32,513 nt of DNA from Amphimedon queenslandica (GCF_000090795.2 NW_003546332.1:157176-189688), one strand, 5' to 3'; positions 1-11,896 are shown, numbered from the stretch's first letter. Translations and numbers: made by a program. Notes: generated by a model from the letters alone, not told the origin.

Positions 1-344
1 TGCTCTTTCTGCCCCATCATCTTTCTGCTCTTACTGCCACACCATCTCACTGCCACACCAACTCCCTGCTCTCACTGCCACACCAACTCCCTTGCTCTCA
101 ACTGCCACTCAGTTTCCCAGCTCTAATTGCCTCACCAGATATCTCGCTGCTCTCACAGCCACGCCATTTCCATACACTCACTGCCACACTTCATCCTGTT
201 CTCACTGCCACACAATCTCCCTCCTCTTACTGCATCACAGATTCATTGCTTTTACTGCTACACCAACTTAGTTCTCTCATTACCTCACCAACTTGCTGCT
301 CTCACAGCCTCACCATCTCCATGCTCTCACTGCCACACCATAAC
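1..344 (+). repeat. 25-bp minisatellite, block 1
   Basis: Degenerate tandem array with a unit close to CTGCTCTCACTGCCACACCA followed by TCTCC, 25 bp in total. The array runs off the left edge of the window, so its true start is not visible. The plus strand is pyrimidine-rich and units differ by scattered substitutions, so this is an old or unhomogenised array. Apparent proteins rich in SLPHHLPALTATPSPCSHCH are a by-product of the repeat (see block 2). Confidence 0.93.
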
Positions 345-547
345 CACTGTATTAAATACAGTGTTATTGCAACACCTGTAAGGGTGTCATGGCTATCCTT
401 TAACTTTGACACAAGTTGTAGTGTTGTAGTAACACCCCTCTTTCAATAGAACAACACCAAGCTAGATTGATTCAACACCCCAATAGTAAACAACACCCAA
501 ATTTGTGACACCCACGAGTGTATGCCAACACCTCAGTTTTAACAGTG
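345..547. mobile_element. MITE-like insert interrupting the minisatellite
   Basis: About 200 bp of unrelated sequence separates the two minisatellite blocks. It begins CACTGTATTAAATACAGTG, a near palindrome, and ends TTTTAACAGTG, so the outer ends form a short inverted repeat (CACTGT/ACAGTG). The interior has six copies of AACACC. Array units resume immediately on the right, as expected for an insertion into a pre-existing array. I see no clear target-site duplication, and the mobile nature is inferred. Confidence 0.4.
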
Positions 548-1716
548 TCCCTGCTCCCACTGCCCCACCGTCTCCTTGCTTTCACTGCCCCACCAACTAT
601 CTGCTTTCAATGCCTCACCATCTCCTTTTCCCACTGCCACAACATCTCCCTTCTCTCACTGCCACACTGTCTCAATGTTCTTACTGTAACACCACATTTC
701 TGCTGTCACTCCCACACCATCTAGCTGCTCTCTCTGCCACACCATCTTTTTGCCTCATTGCTGTGCCATCTTTGAGCTCTATTTGCCACAGCATGTCCCT
801 GCTCTCACTGCCTCACCATCTCTCTGCTCTCATGGCAACACCATGTCCCTGACCATATTGCTACATAATCTTCCTGCTCACACTGCCACAACATCTCCTT
901 GTTTTCACTGCCACACCATGTCCTTGCATTCATTGCCACTCCATCTCACCACTCTCACTCCCACTTCATTTTCCTGCTTTCACTTCCACTCTGTTTCCCT
1001 GCTCTCACTGCCACGTCATCTCCCTTCTCCCACGATATCACCATCTCTTTGCTCTCACTGCCACACAAACTCTCTGCTCTATGTGCCTCACTATCTCCCT
1101 GCTCTCAATGCCACACCATCTTCCTGCTCTCATTGCCACACCATAAACCTGCTCTCGCTGCCACAGTCACACCATGTCCCTCCTGTCATTGCCACAGCCA
1201 CACCATCTCCCTACAAAACAATTTTCTGCTATCACTGCCACACCATTGCCCTATTGTCACTGCCACACCATCTGCCTGCTGTCATTGCTTCACCATCTCA
1301 CTGCCACACCATCTTCCTGCTCCAACTGCCAAGCCATCACCCTCCTCTCACAGCCACATCATGTCCCTGGTCACACTGCCTCACCACCTCTCTGCCAAAT
1401 CATCATTCTGCTCTCACTACCACACGATCATTCTACCCTTGCTGCCACACAATTTCCCTGCTCTCTCTGCCACACAAACTCCCTGCTCTTACTGGCACAT
1501 CATCTCAGAGCTTTCACTGCCACACCATATCCTTACTCTCACTGCCACACAATCTCCCTGTTCTCACTGCCACACCATCTCCTTTCTCTCACTGCCACAC
1601 AATCTCCCTGCTCTCACGGCCACACCAATGCCATTCACTCACTGCCACACCAACTTCCTGCTCTCACTGGCACACCTTTCTGCTCTCACTGCCAAACCAT
1701 CTCCGTGCCCTAACTG
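548..1716 (+). repeat. 25-bp minisatellite, block 2
   Basis: Continuation of the same 25-bp array, roughly 45 units by length, with a clean period visible around 1440-1680. A 25-bp unit is 1 mod 3 and contains no plus-strand stop, so every frame cycles through all three readings. This gives overlapping frames of 337, 313 and 179 codons that share a 25-residue periodicity. That pattern shows they are repeat artefacts and not genes. Confidence 0.95.
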
Positions 1717-2432
1717 CCTTGCTGATTCTTTTGTTCACATCATTTATATCCAGTGTGAAGTGAAATCTATTGATCTTTTTAAGTTTATCTCAACCTCCAC
1801 TGCAGTACCATATATTGAAATACAAGTCAGCCTCAAATAAATTTTGTTCTGTTACTCATGAAATTTTTATGTCCAAAATATTAAATGATGATTTCATAGG
1901 AATATGTCACATAATGCCAAACATCGACAATATTCCTGTTATTTTGGCACCCACTTTTCTAAATTCAAATGACATGAGTGGGAACTTCTCAAAGAAGTCA
2001 AATAAGTTTAATACTTGGTGCACATTATTAGCATGTCTTCCAAAAGTAAGTAAATGTCTTGTGCTTAAATAGCTCCTATGCTTACCAGACTTCTTAGAGG
2101 ACCTTATCTGGACCAGCAAACTCCGCTGGTGCCCCTAGCATGGCTGTAGAACTTGACTAAAAGAAAAGCCAAAAATCGGTGAACCAGCCAGAATCGTACT
2201 ATTGCTGTTTAAATGAGTAAACCATTGGTAAATGATATACTTTCTCTTCAGAAGGAATTATGTGTTTATTATTGTCTGATGAAGTCTTAAATTTTTGTCC
2301 TAGCTCCTGTTATCTCCACAAAATGCAATAATATTACAGCATCATTAATAGTTAATGACAAGATAGGACTGCCTATGTAGGATTTCTGAAGTAAGTTAGT
2401 ATTGTATAATTATTATGAAATTATTGTTATAG
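1717..2432. other. non-coding stretch, nothing recognised
   Basis: AT-rich sequence with short open frames on both strands but no recognisable protein, RNA gene or repeat. Confidence 0.5.
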
Positions 2433-3694
2433 ACTTCTGATGGATCTGTTATTGGACAGCCCCAGTCCAAAGAAAATGAACTCAAACCGATGGCCATGAT
2501 AGCAGCTGAACCAACTGAGCAGAGTAAGAAAATTCTTAGAAAAGTATATAGCTTGAGTCAACACCTGAACCCAATATTTAAACTTACTGTTTACGTTTGA
2601 TTCATAATTCATTTTTCCAAAAAACATTATCTTCTCTTGCACATCCACTCCTGTTGAATTGTTACTGACCATATTACTTGGTGCATACAAGTATATGCTA
2701 CGACAGTTCATGCTAAATGGATGAGTAGAAAAGAAAGAAATATTGGCTAAAATCAACGCTTTCAAATAATGTGGCTTTTCATGTAGCATCACAAGAAAAA
2801 TTGCATACCATTAAAAGTCTTTTGTTGGGAGGGATTTTAAGGCTATGATGAATATAGTTTTGTTTGTATTCCAGCCTTACTTCTCTCCTTCTACTCAAAG
2901 TGCTTGTTTCTACTCTACAAGTTAGATTTTACAAAATATGATGTATACAACAGATTTTATATTGGGTATTTAGATTAGCATACTGTGTACTATTTGTAAT
3001 GCAGATTATTGAAAGATTACCTGCCAAGAACTTGTTCAGGCAACCATAGGCGTATCTAGCCTTCTCCAGCTACTAGGGCACTTAATTAATTATTCATATA
3101 ATTAAGTAACTATTTATATATTTAATTAATTATTTATACCTTTAACTATTGATTGTGGGCAATTTGGGCAAATGCATTTAAAATTTAAGACCTATAACTG
3201 CCTGGTGCTTGAATAAACACTTGTAACATGTTGGTGTGTGCTAAATTATTGTGGTTAACAGTGGTAACTATTGTAGTTAACAGTCCTCCCACTGTTACCA
3301 TACTGTGTATAATACAATAACCAATGAATATAATTATGGCTGCAAATTTCTACCCAGGCAAAGCCCGTGCTTGCCCGAGTCCGAATACGCCTATGCAGGC
3401 AACAACAGAATACATGCCTGAGCATTTAAAGAGATTCAGAAATCATCTTATTCTCCACTTGGTAGACAACATAATTGAGTTTTGCCCTACTCAGTATATA
3501 CTGAGAGGTTAGTTAAACTGTATTTACAATTTAACAACCTTATTTACTTTAGGTATAAAGCTTTTAATGGTCTTGTCAGATCTCAAAATTTTCGGATATC
3601 GTCACATCCCAAGCAAAGACATGACTCAAAATTTTGCTGTCATGCAACAACTTCAGTTTTTGTGCTCTGGGGGCATCTTCAATGAGAAGCAACA
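2433..3694 (+). CDS. three candidate exons of an unrecognised gene
   Basis: Candidate exons at 2433-2523, 3358-3507 and 3553-3694, each bounded by AG and GT. Exon 1 follows TTGTTATAG and precedes GTAAGA. Exon 2 follows TACCCAG and precedes GTTAGT. Exon 3 follows ACTTTAG and precedes GTAATT. The phases are compatible: exon 1 leaves one base that exon 2 completes, and exon 2 leaves one base that exon 3 completes, giving an open reading of about 127 codons. Middle exon segments include EYMPEHLKRFRNHLILHLVD and IEFCPTQYILR; exon 3 includes DLKIFGYRHIPSKDMTQNFA. I do not recognise the family. It could be a host gene fragment or another transposon gene. No start codon is assigned. The support is splice phase and amino-acid texture only. 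Confidence 0.35.
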
Positions 3695-3736
3695 GTAATT
3701 ATCCTATAAGCATTACAGCATTATTTACTTTTTTAG

Positions 3737-4147
3737 GTGTAGGGAAGGGCTTAAGAAGCTTTATTTTTTACTTTAAGTATGGGCCTTTACGAATGGAAAG
3801 GGACTCTCAGGTCAAAATAAAGAAAGGTATTTATCAACCTGGTTTTTTGAGGAAGGTATATAAGCAAATTTATTGTATTATGTTAACGACATTTTACTAT
3901 ACTTTCAGCTCTAATCTGGTACATCTTGCAAATTATTAGGTGTACCTACTGTGTTGTGTTATGACAAGTCGCCAGTTCCATTAGGAGACTTACTACAATG
4001 CTGCTCTCTTATTTTGCTTGATGCTGTGTCAGTACAGGATATATTTTTAACATACGGTGCTATTATGACAAAAATGAAGAGAGTAGTCAATGTTGTAGAT
4101 TTGTCAAAATTTAATCACCCAATTTGTCTGCAAGATAAAATATTATA
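3737..4147 (+). CDS. possible further exons of the same unrecognised gene
   Basis: An open stretch after TTTTTTAG at 3737 contains KGLRSFIFYFKYGPLRMERD, but its phase does not follow from the preceding exon, so either a frameshift or a wrong exon choice is involved. A second open stretch from about 3940 (after AATTATTAG) to a TAA at 4146-4148 reads SPVPLGDLLQCCSLILLDAV and further residues. Neither is recognised. The grouping with the upstream exons is proximity only. Confidence 0.22.
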
Positions 4148-4872
4148 ATGACATACTGGTTTAATATACCTTAAAAGTTTAGGTTTCTTTTGGAGTATTA
4201 GTTGTTTTGGCAAGTTTTTAAGCTCATACAAAGGAGACTAATACATCTACAGAAAACTTGAACCTCAGCTTTCCTTTAATGACTGTCCTTTTTTGACTAA
4301 ACTTGACATTCCAATTTCAGAACTATTTAAGTCTTTACATTTTGTATCATCATGCTGTCTACTCACCTGTTTCTGTTGCACATCTCTGCACTAACACTTG
4401 TACATTTAGTTCTGATCTCTCTTCATGCACTCATGATATGTGAAATACTTTATTTTTTACAACATTTATTGCATTAATAATAATGATTAATATTGATTAA
4501 CAATAATATTTATCAATGGTTAGTTAGTTTGTTTTATCAATGAATACTATTAACAATAGCTGATTTCTACTGTGACAGTGGATGATACTTCATAATGGGT
4601 CAGCAGTGGACAGTGGCACCAATAATGTCTCACTCAAGAAATATGTATCATTTATGATACAAGAGTGATCTATGGTAGCGTCAATCTGATATAACTGGGT
4701 GGGTATAGCATACTAGAACTTGTCAATTTACAAAAGATATGAACCTTTTGTTGGTGTCCTCGGACGTGATATAGCTCTAAGGCTTTCTCACATCTGTGGA
4801 TACCCACCTGAGGACTATACTTTTGTATTTGGACCTGTTTAGTATAATGCATATGATTCGTATATCATCACA
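4148..4872. other. non-coding stretch, nothing recognised
   Basis: AT-rich with simple TAAT-type runs near 4470-4530. No coding signal, RNA gene or repeat was recognised. Confidence 0.5.
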
Positions 4873-5302
4873 ATATGTGACCCGATATGAGAAAACCAGG
4901 CTATATGCTCCAAAATTGAAAATTGAGATTTATAGTTTTCTTAATTAAGCAAAGTTTTTCCTATCTTTTGGTTCTTCTTCCATGTCATTTGACACATCTA
5001 GTGCTGAGTTATGCTTGTTTATGCAACAAGAAGTCTAAACGAATGAAATTGAGTTGCAGCCTATTTTATCATTATATCCTGCATTATTTACATGGTACAC
5101 AACAAAAAGAAAGGTCTGTAAATGACCACTTTCAAGTTATTTTAGGGCAAACTTGGTATCAAATGAAAGGAAATTCTTTATACAATATATTTTTGGTATA
5201 ATCTCAGTTTTGATAAGGTACCGCTGTCACAACTTTAAGAAGCCATATCTCCTATTGATAATTCCCGCAGATAGCCTTGTTTTCTCATATTGGGTCACAT
5301 AT
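4873..5302. mobile_element. 430-bp MITE with 32-bp terminal inverted repeats
   Basis: The left terminus (4873-4904) starts ATATGTGACCCGATATGAGA. The right terminus (5271-5302) is its reverse complement with 2 mismatches in 32. The interior has no recognisable protein; a short frame at 4923-5201 looks incidental. The ends are too long and well matched to be chance, so this is a small non-autonomous DNA transposon. No convincing target-site duplication was seen, so the superfamily is not assigned. Confidence 0.8.
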
Positions 5303-6867
5303 GGGAGTTGATATCTCAAGCCTGAGGATTCTTTTAATTGATATTACTCAAGCGAATGGAAATATCAATTGAAAGTATCCGAGATGGAAGGTGTTTTGAA
5401 CATAAGAGGTGTGTGATGATGTTTCACATTATCTCTAAATTTTAGTATTGAAATGTATTAGTTATAAAAGGTATGGTCTGAGAGTACCAATGCCAATAAG
5501 GTCGTACTGTAACCATAGTATCAAGTTAACTCTTAATCCCACATGTCTATGCTTTAAAATCTTTAAACACTACATTGTTGATTAAAAACTAATACCAATA
5601 CAAATCTAATAACCTTGCTGGCAAAAATTCAGCATTGTCATTACTCTTAACCACCTTCCGAAAGCTTTACGTCATGGCAAAAAACAAGTATTGTATTTCA
5701 CGCTCAAGTTAAATTCACTATTTCCAAATAGTTCTGATATTAGAAATGAAATAAGAGACAGTTCATCGTAACACATATGCAACTATTTGAGGGCTGCAGT
5801 TTTGACAGTGTTGCTGTTATTACAGCACAGGTGTTGAATCATGGCACAAAGTTCATAATTAGAACAGTATTATCATTTACGGCACATGATAAAATTCAAA
5901 TTTATGTTTTTTTTGCAGGATGTTGTATATTGTGTTTCTTATTCATAGTTTAACCCACATACTATTAAATATCATAACATTGTGGTTTACCACCAACTGA
6001 AGTGAAATAACTGCACTGCGCATAGCTAAGGCTACGTTGAATACATTAATTGTTTCTCATCCCCACCTGCTCCGTAAATAGTTGCGCATTGAAAATAGTT
6101 ATTAATTAAAATTTATTATGCAATGGCACGTGTTCCTAGGATCCTGTCATTCTGAGTCTTTGATTTGAGTGTCTGTCACTCTGTCACTCTCTCCTGGTAG
6201 GCTTGAGCAGCCTCATGGGCTCTGGCTACAATAGTCTGAGTTTATCCTGTTCCCACCTTGTGCCCAAGTCGTGCAGTGTGACTTTGGACATATGCTTTGG
6301 ATTTGGTATGAGCCACACAATACATATTTATCATGCATCAGTCACTCACAAGCTATCTCAGTCATGTATATGTATATATCTGGCGTATTAGTCTTTATTA
6401 ACTCGTGTGATAATAAGCTTCATGTTGTGTTGGTAAATAACTTTTGCAAGCACCTTTAGGCTGTACCATATGATGAGTATTGAATCTTTCAATTGCTGCT
6501 CACTGGCGGCCTGGCATAAGTTTTGACTAAAGGGTGTAATATGACTAATAAAAACTATGGGCATTATGTGTATTGGGCTCATCAGTCTTAGCCTCTTGTT
6601 GATCACTTGTGTCTCATTGACCTTTCTTTTAATTGGTGGTAGCATAATATTGTTAATTTTTCTCCTCTTTTGACTCCTTTTACTATGAACCCTGTTTTGT
6701 TTGTATAGAATTTTATCATGTTTTACTTGTTTCTGTGTAAATAGAAGCATAAAACAGGCACAAAACTATACATGATACTCATTACATCATTTTTGTTGCT
6801 GTGTGGGAAGCCATATATATATATACAAGCAGACTGTGTAAAACTGTCAATGATTTTTAATTTATAG
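5303..6867. other. non-coding stretch, nothing recognised
   Basis: Scattered short frames on both strands, the longest a 120-codon minus-strand frame at 6388-6750 without family resemblance. A short TATA-type dinucleotide run lies near 6815-6828. No gene can be supported. Confidence 0.5.
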
Positions 6868-7278
6868 TCACATGTCACTATATCATATTTACTACTGTAG
6901 ATATAATAATAGCCACTCTTACTTGCTATTTATGCTATAGGACTTTCCTTCTGTTGGCGGTATATATCTTGATATTTCAGTCAATTCTCCTCATTGCCTT
7001 GGTTGCTGTTATAATTGTCTCAAACAAGAGTTACTTATACTGTTCAACTCTAGTTAACTATAGGTATGTTCATGTACATCCTAACCAAAGCCTATTATAA
7101 CAGTGATTACATGTATGATGTATTATATTTACCATTATGAATATAATAGTCACTCCACTTGCTATTTTATGCTATAGGACTTTCATTCTTTTATTAGTAT
7201 TCACTCAACTCACCTTATTGTGCCTGTTGCTGTTATTGTCTTAAACAAGTGCCTCTAACAATAGTTAACTATAGGTAT
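6868..7278 (+). repeat. diverged tandem duplication, period about 237 bp
   Basis: Two imperfect copies, about 6868-7067 and 7105-7278, share blocks in the same order: a TATATTTAC segment, AATATAATAGTCACT-like sequence, TTGCTATTT, GCTATAGGACTTTC, TCATTG/CCTTATTG plus GTTGCTGTTAT, AAACAAG, and AGTTAACTATAGGTATG. Spacing between the GCTATAGG blocks is about 237 bp. This looks like an old local duplication, and no function is evident. Confidence 0.7.
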
Positions 7279-7729
7279 GACATCTTGTATTTTTTGCATT
7301 TGAATGGGCATTTTACATTTTAAAGTCTTTTAGGATGTTTCTCACAAAGTAACTTTGTTTGATTTATTTTCATATTTTTATAGGCTACATTGTTTGGTTC
7401 TTTTCACTGTACGTTGTATTCTTCACAGTCTCTGTTCAGATGGTTTTTGTTTCATCACTGATATTAGTCATGTACCTCAGTGTATCAGTCAAGAATGAAG
7501 TAACAATTGTTCCTTGGACAATTATTGAGGTAATTTATATCAGCTGCAGCAGCTTTTGCTTTAAAACAGTGCCAAACTGCCAATACAAGCATTCTTACAT
7601 TATGGCAGTACTTTATGATACCAACATTAGTTGTGGGATATTTCTTAGCTGCATTTTTAATCCATTGACTATACAAGTCACTTTTAACTGCAAAAAGAAT
7701 AGGTATCATTATTATGTTCTTATTTATAG

Positions 7730-10700
7730 CTGGATGCTGACATATCGTTTTCTGATTTGTTTCTTCAAATTTAAAGTGGTGTCACATGCAATATTACACC
7801 TAGTGAACATCTAGCCAACTCAATTCTGGATAAAGTGTTTGTCGGACAGTCATGAGAATCATTTAGTATTGTTAAGCCAGCTCACTCTGTAATTGGTGTT
7901 TGTTCCATGTTTGGATCATTTATCAAGTTTCATGTGGTTGTTCCTGATCATGAATCAGAAGTAAATTCTCCTAAGCGCCTTCGAATAGAAAGCAGAAAGT
8001 TTTTACCACCTCTACTTACGTCTACAAGAAATGGAAAAGATGAGCTCTATAATTCTGTGGTTCAACAACTGTCAGTAGATGGGCTTGGTTGGCATGAGCC
8101 ACTTAAGTATGGAAAGCCATTTATTACTGATCTTTGTCATTTATTATGGTTCATTGATGGTCATTACAATGTATTTCGTAGCCGGTCTTGTGCTATTCCC
8201 ACTTACCTTTCAAAGTTTGTTGGCTTTAATCGTCCCGAATTGAGTAAGCACAGGAAAAGATCTATTTCTAACATGAGCAGGGAGAAGCTATTAGAGTATG
8301 CTGCTACATTGCAAGAATATGCAGTCAGTAGTTGGATGCAACAACCAGATTGGACAGAATTTCATAACTCAATAATAAAATTGATAGAGTCTCTTTCATC
8401 GTATGCTTCTTACATTTTATTTGTAATAAAGTAATGAAGCGCCATCACTCTTCACCTGATCCTGCCGTTGCTTTCTCTGATGCAACTAGTGTACGATACT
8501 TTCCTAAAGCCGACTTTGTGTCTCCTCTCCTCTCTTCTCTCAATTCAGCTCTAATAAATGTTTCTATGTATGAGAAAATATTTGTTAATGATTTTGCACC
8601 TAATGATAGCAGGCAGAAATATCTCTACATCAGAGAATTAGACAGGGGCTTATCATGTCCTGCTGTTTTCTTCACATAAAGACATATAGACATGGCACTA
8701 ATGTTGGAAATTTTTATTTCATATGGAAGGCTCCTGAACATGTGTGTATAGAGGCATGTACTCCAGAAAATGCACGTATTACTGAAGAAATTAAGTCTCA
8801 GATTCCTGTATATCATACAAGAACTATGAAACGGCAATTTTATGATTTATATGGAAGAAAAACACCTAAAAGCAATTCACATCTGTTATGAAGTATCTAT
8901 TAGTCTTTAACTAGTGACTGCTTTGCAGCAAGAACAACGTCTGAAGAGGAAATTGATAAGCGAGTCACTGAAGCACTTGCAATGCAAGACCCAGATATTA
9001 TTGTTGACCTACGTCACTTAAATTCCAATGAGAGTGATCGTTTTACTGTTTTTCGGGAGAAATGCACGCAGTATCTTTCTACTTGTACAGCTGTCCACGA
9101 AAGGAGACATGACACTGTTACTTTTATGGCAAAGGCTATATCAGTTCGGGACCTTATTCAAGAGGTTACCAGGTTATGCCCTGAAGGCACCCCTGTTCCC
9201 TCTCAAGCATGGGTCTTTCTTAATATCTGTCCAAGGAATCCTCATTCTCTTGTTGCTAAACGGTATACTGGGAGATTACAAGCAAAACATGTCATTCAAA
9301 AGAGGCAATTTAGGAAATCACACCCAGATGCACATTACTGTGCTGCTCTGTTTCAATATATGAGAGATTACACGATTAAATATAGAGACATTTCGCTCTT
9401 TCTTTGTTTAGATGATAAACATCGCATCAAAATTGGAGAACCAGGGTTCCCAGTAGCTGCAGCAGAATGTGGTCGTCAAGTAATTGTTTCCTCTCAAGAT
9501 ATGTTTGCTGTAGGTGATTATGATTTTTGTAAGTTCAGTTTTATTCCCAGTGTGACTTTATTAGTTTATGTACCTGAAGATATTTAAAATTCCTGGTACT
9601 CAGGGCAAGTCTTTGTGGGCATTAATGACGCTGCTTTTGAGCCATTATCCCCATTAAGACATGCAAAGGAATTGCATAACTGTTTAATAAATCAGGTGAA
9701 AGGTCGGCATATATTATTTGTTTATTCAGATGGAGGACCTGATCACAGGTTGACATATGCTAGTGTTCAAATATCATTGATAGCTCTTTTTCTAAACCTG
9801 GATCTTGATGTGCTTATTGCTGGAAGAACTGCTCCTTCCCATTCTTGGGCGAACCCAGTCAAATGAGTAATGTCCATTGTAAACTTGAGAATGCAATGCA
9901 TTGGCATTATGAGAGAGAAAATGGGAGATGACTTCAAACAGGCAGTTAAAAATGCAAACAATCTAAAGGACATTTAAAAGAATTGTTCAGAGATGAAGCA
10001 TGATGTTTCTAAATCTCTGAAGTCGTCTAAAGATCTAATTGGTAGTACTATAACTCGTTTAGAACTTAAAGGAAAAAAGTTTCAGGTATTTCAGAGTGCA
10101 TCTGATGCCGAAATGGATTCCTTTTTTGAAGTGTTGTTGAAAGTAGACCCTTTACTAACGAAAGATCATACTACACGTAAAGATTTAGCAAGTCTCTCCT
10201 CTTTGTAATCATTCATTTCTCACTGCTGTTTATTTCGAAATTATTCTATCACCATCAAAAAGTGTGGAAAAGACGACTGTTCTATTTGTCCTCCAGTTAG
10301 GATGTCTTCAGATGTTTTTCAAGGTTAGAGGATGTGTACTTGTACAAACATAGTGTGTGTTCTGTTATTTGTATAAATTATTATGTAACTAAAAATTGAG
10401 GGACAAATTTTTTAACTTTTACAAACGGGCCTTGAGAAAATTTAATTATGTTACGCTACTCCATTGTTTCTCCTTTCCCGCCCACATCAGCAAAGATTAT
10501 TGATGTATACAAATCAATTTATATTGCAATGATAAAAATTTTAATGAATATTAATGAAGCTGCCTAGTGCCTGCCCACATTAGCCCCACCCATGAGATGT
10601 GAAATGAAGATTGGCCTTGTTTTTTTTTGTGGTTCATGACTGAGGTTTCAACAATAATTGTATTTTTTTTGATTTGTAAAATATTCACCCTAATGCATTT

Positions 10701-11465
10701 ACATGTAGGATGACTGAAGTATGGGTACCACTTTATACAGTAAAATTATAAAGCACGCAATTAATTGTGTCGATTGGGTGAGTGAGATCAGTGAGTAGAA
10801 TCTGCAGTAGAGTATGTAGAGCATGATCAAAGTGAGAAGACATGCTGGATAGATCTAAACATTATTTGGGAGGTGTAAATTCACACTTATATCAAAGGTG
10901 TGGTCACAGATAATTAAATTTATTGTCTTTAATTATTGTAGGTATATTTAATTTACCAGATCCTGAGATGAATGACAATAGCCACTACAAGTCATTTAGT
11001 GAATCGTATGGCACTACAACTACTGAGAAACATCTTCTGCCTCCAACAACAACGAAAAGAAGAAGCTCCCCTTTAATGTAACTCAGCAACATGTTAAGAA
11101 TGTTAGTATTTTAATCCAGTGTGAAGAATGTGAAATGTGGAGGTTGCTATTTTCAAAATCGAAACTGAGTTCCCAGTGTAAACTCAAATTAAATTCAATT
11201 CTAGAAGATGTTTCATATACTTGTGGTGCTACTTTTGAAGATATTGAACTACCAGAGGAACTCAAGTCTGTGTGTATGTATTTACAAGTGCTTTGATCCT
11301 ATAGAGAAGCTCTATTATAGTTGTGGGTTCCCTGAAGTTATTTGCATTTATTGCTGCAAGACACTACTATCATCAACAGGCAATAATGCTACTGATGATT
11401 ATTATCCCCAGTGCTCAGATTGCACAAACCCACCATTTAAGCGAGTTAGAAGAAGTCACAAGTAA
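7730..11465 (+). pseudogene. gene A: decayed DDE-transposase-like gene of an unnamed family
   Basis: I recognise this from memory as a recurrent uncharacterised protein family of sponges and corals. Exon 1 runs 7730-10323 (acceptor TTATTTATAG, donor GTTAGA). Exon 2 runs 10942-11465, where its C-terminus ends at a normal stop. Conserved segments in order: GLGWHEPLKYGKPF, RSCAIPTYLSKFVGFNRPEL, IPVYHTRTMKRQFYDLYGR, PVPSQAWVFLNICPRNPHSL, LCLDDKHRIKIGEPG, YSDGGPDHRLTY, APSHSWANPV, KKCGKDDCSIC, CEECEMWRLLFSKSKL, and C-terminal CIYC and CSDC pairs. Candidate catalytic acids are D at 9411 and D at 9729. The expected E of an NPxE motif is K at 9861, followed by a stop. Disruptions: stops at 7772, 7853, 9585, 9864 and about 9975; frameshifts near 8425, 8665, 8900, 10210, 11075 and 11270. 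The transposase role is inferred from the DDE-like motifs. Terminal repeats were not found. Confidence 0.85.
10324..10941 (+). other. intron of gene A
   Basis: Starts GTTAGAG after the reading that ends SSDVFQ and ends ATTATTGTAG before GTATATTTAATTTACC. Joining restores phase (CAA G|GT) and continues into FNLPDPEMNDNSHYKSFSES, which fits the family order. At 618 nt it is much longer than the introns of gene B and may contain inserted sequence, but no repeat was recognised inside. Confidence 0.7.
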
Positions 11466-11896
11466 CGTAAGTATTTGCAAATTTCGTGCAATAATGATCT
11501 CTTATGTTGTGTGACTATTGATACATTTATACATCAGTTTTTAAGTATTGGATTATTAAAATCAAAAATTATTTAAAATAATAATTATTACAATTAATAA
11601 TTATAATTAACCGCCCGCCCGCATCCTGTTATTATTGAGAAACAATGAATCAAATTATAATGGCCTAAGTTGCTTTTCCTTGATCTGTGCATCTCCTGCA
11701 ACAGCTGCTACTATTCAAACAGCTTGTAGTAGGGTAGGTATTGTGGTCTCTAATCTAAGATCAGAAGTTTTCTAAACAATAAGGTATGTAAACATAGATT
11801 AGATTTTGCTCTTAAAATTAATATAAAAATTGAAATGCTAATAATTTTTTAGGATTTTATTTTTGACACAGCAAAATTGAAAAATTCAGCACCACC
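11466..11896. other. spacer between gene A and gene B
   Basis: AT-rich spacer with AATTAATAATTATAATTAA-like stretches and a CCGCCCGCCCGC patch near 11611. It presumably holds the 3' end of gene A and the 5' flank of gene B. No promoter motif can be defended. Confidence 0.4.

Noticed and set aside
1..1716. CRISPR-like array
   Set aside because: Units are contiguous degenerate 25-mers without unique spacers, in a eukaryotic context.
750..1840. Long plus-strand frames (337 and 313 codons) rich in His, Leu, Ser and Pro
   Set aside because: They overlap in different frames and share a 25-residue period that is exactly three 25-bp DNA units; they are readings of the minisatellite.
2427..2792. 121-codon minus-strand frame
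   Set aside because: Overlaps a better-supported plus-strand exon and shows no recognisable features.
6388..6750. 120-codon minus-strand frame
   Set aside because: Lys/Arg/Ile composition expected of AT-rich DNA; no motif or homologue recognised.
7359..7814. 151-codon hydrophobic plus-strand frame
   Set aside because: T-rich sequence gives Phe/Leu/Ile/Val by composition; no family resemblance, and its end overlaps the better-supported gene A exon in another frame.
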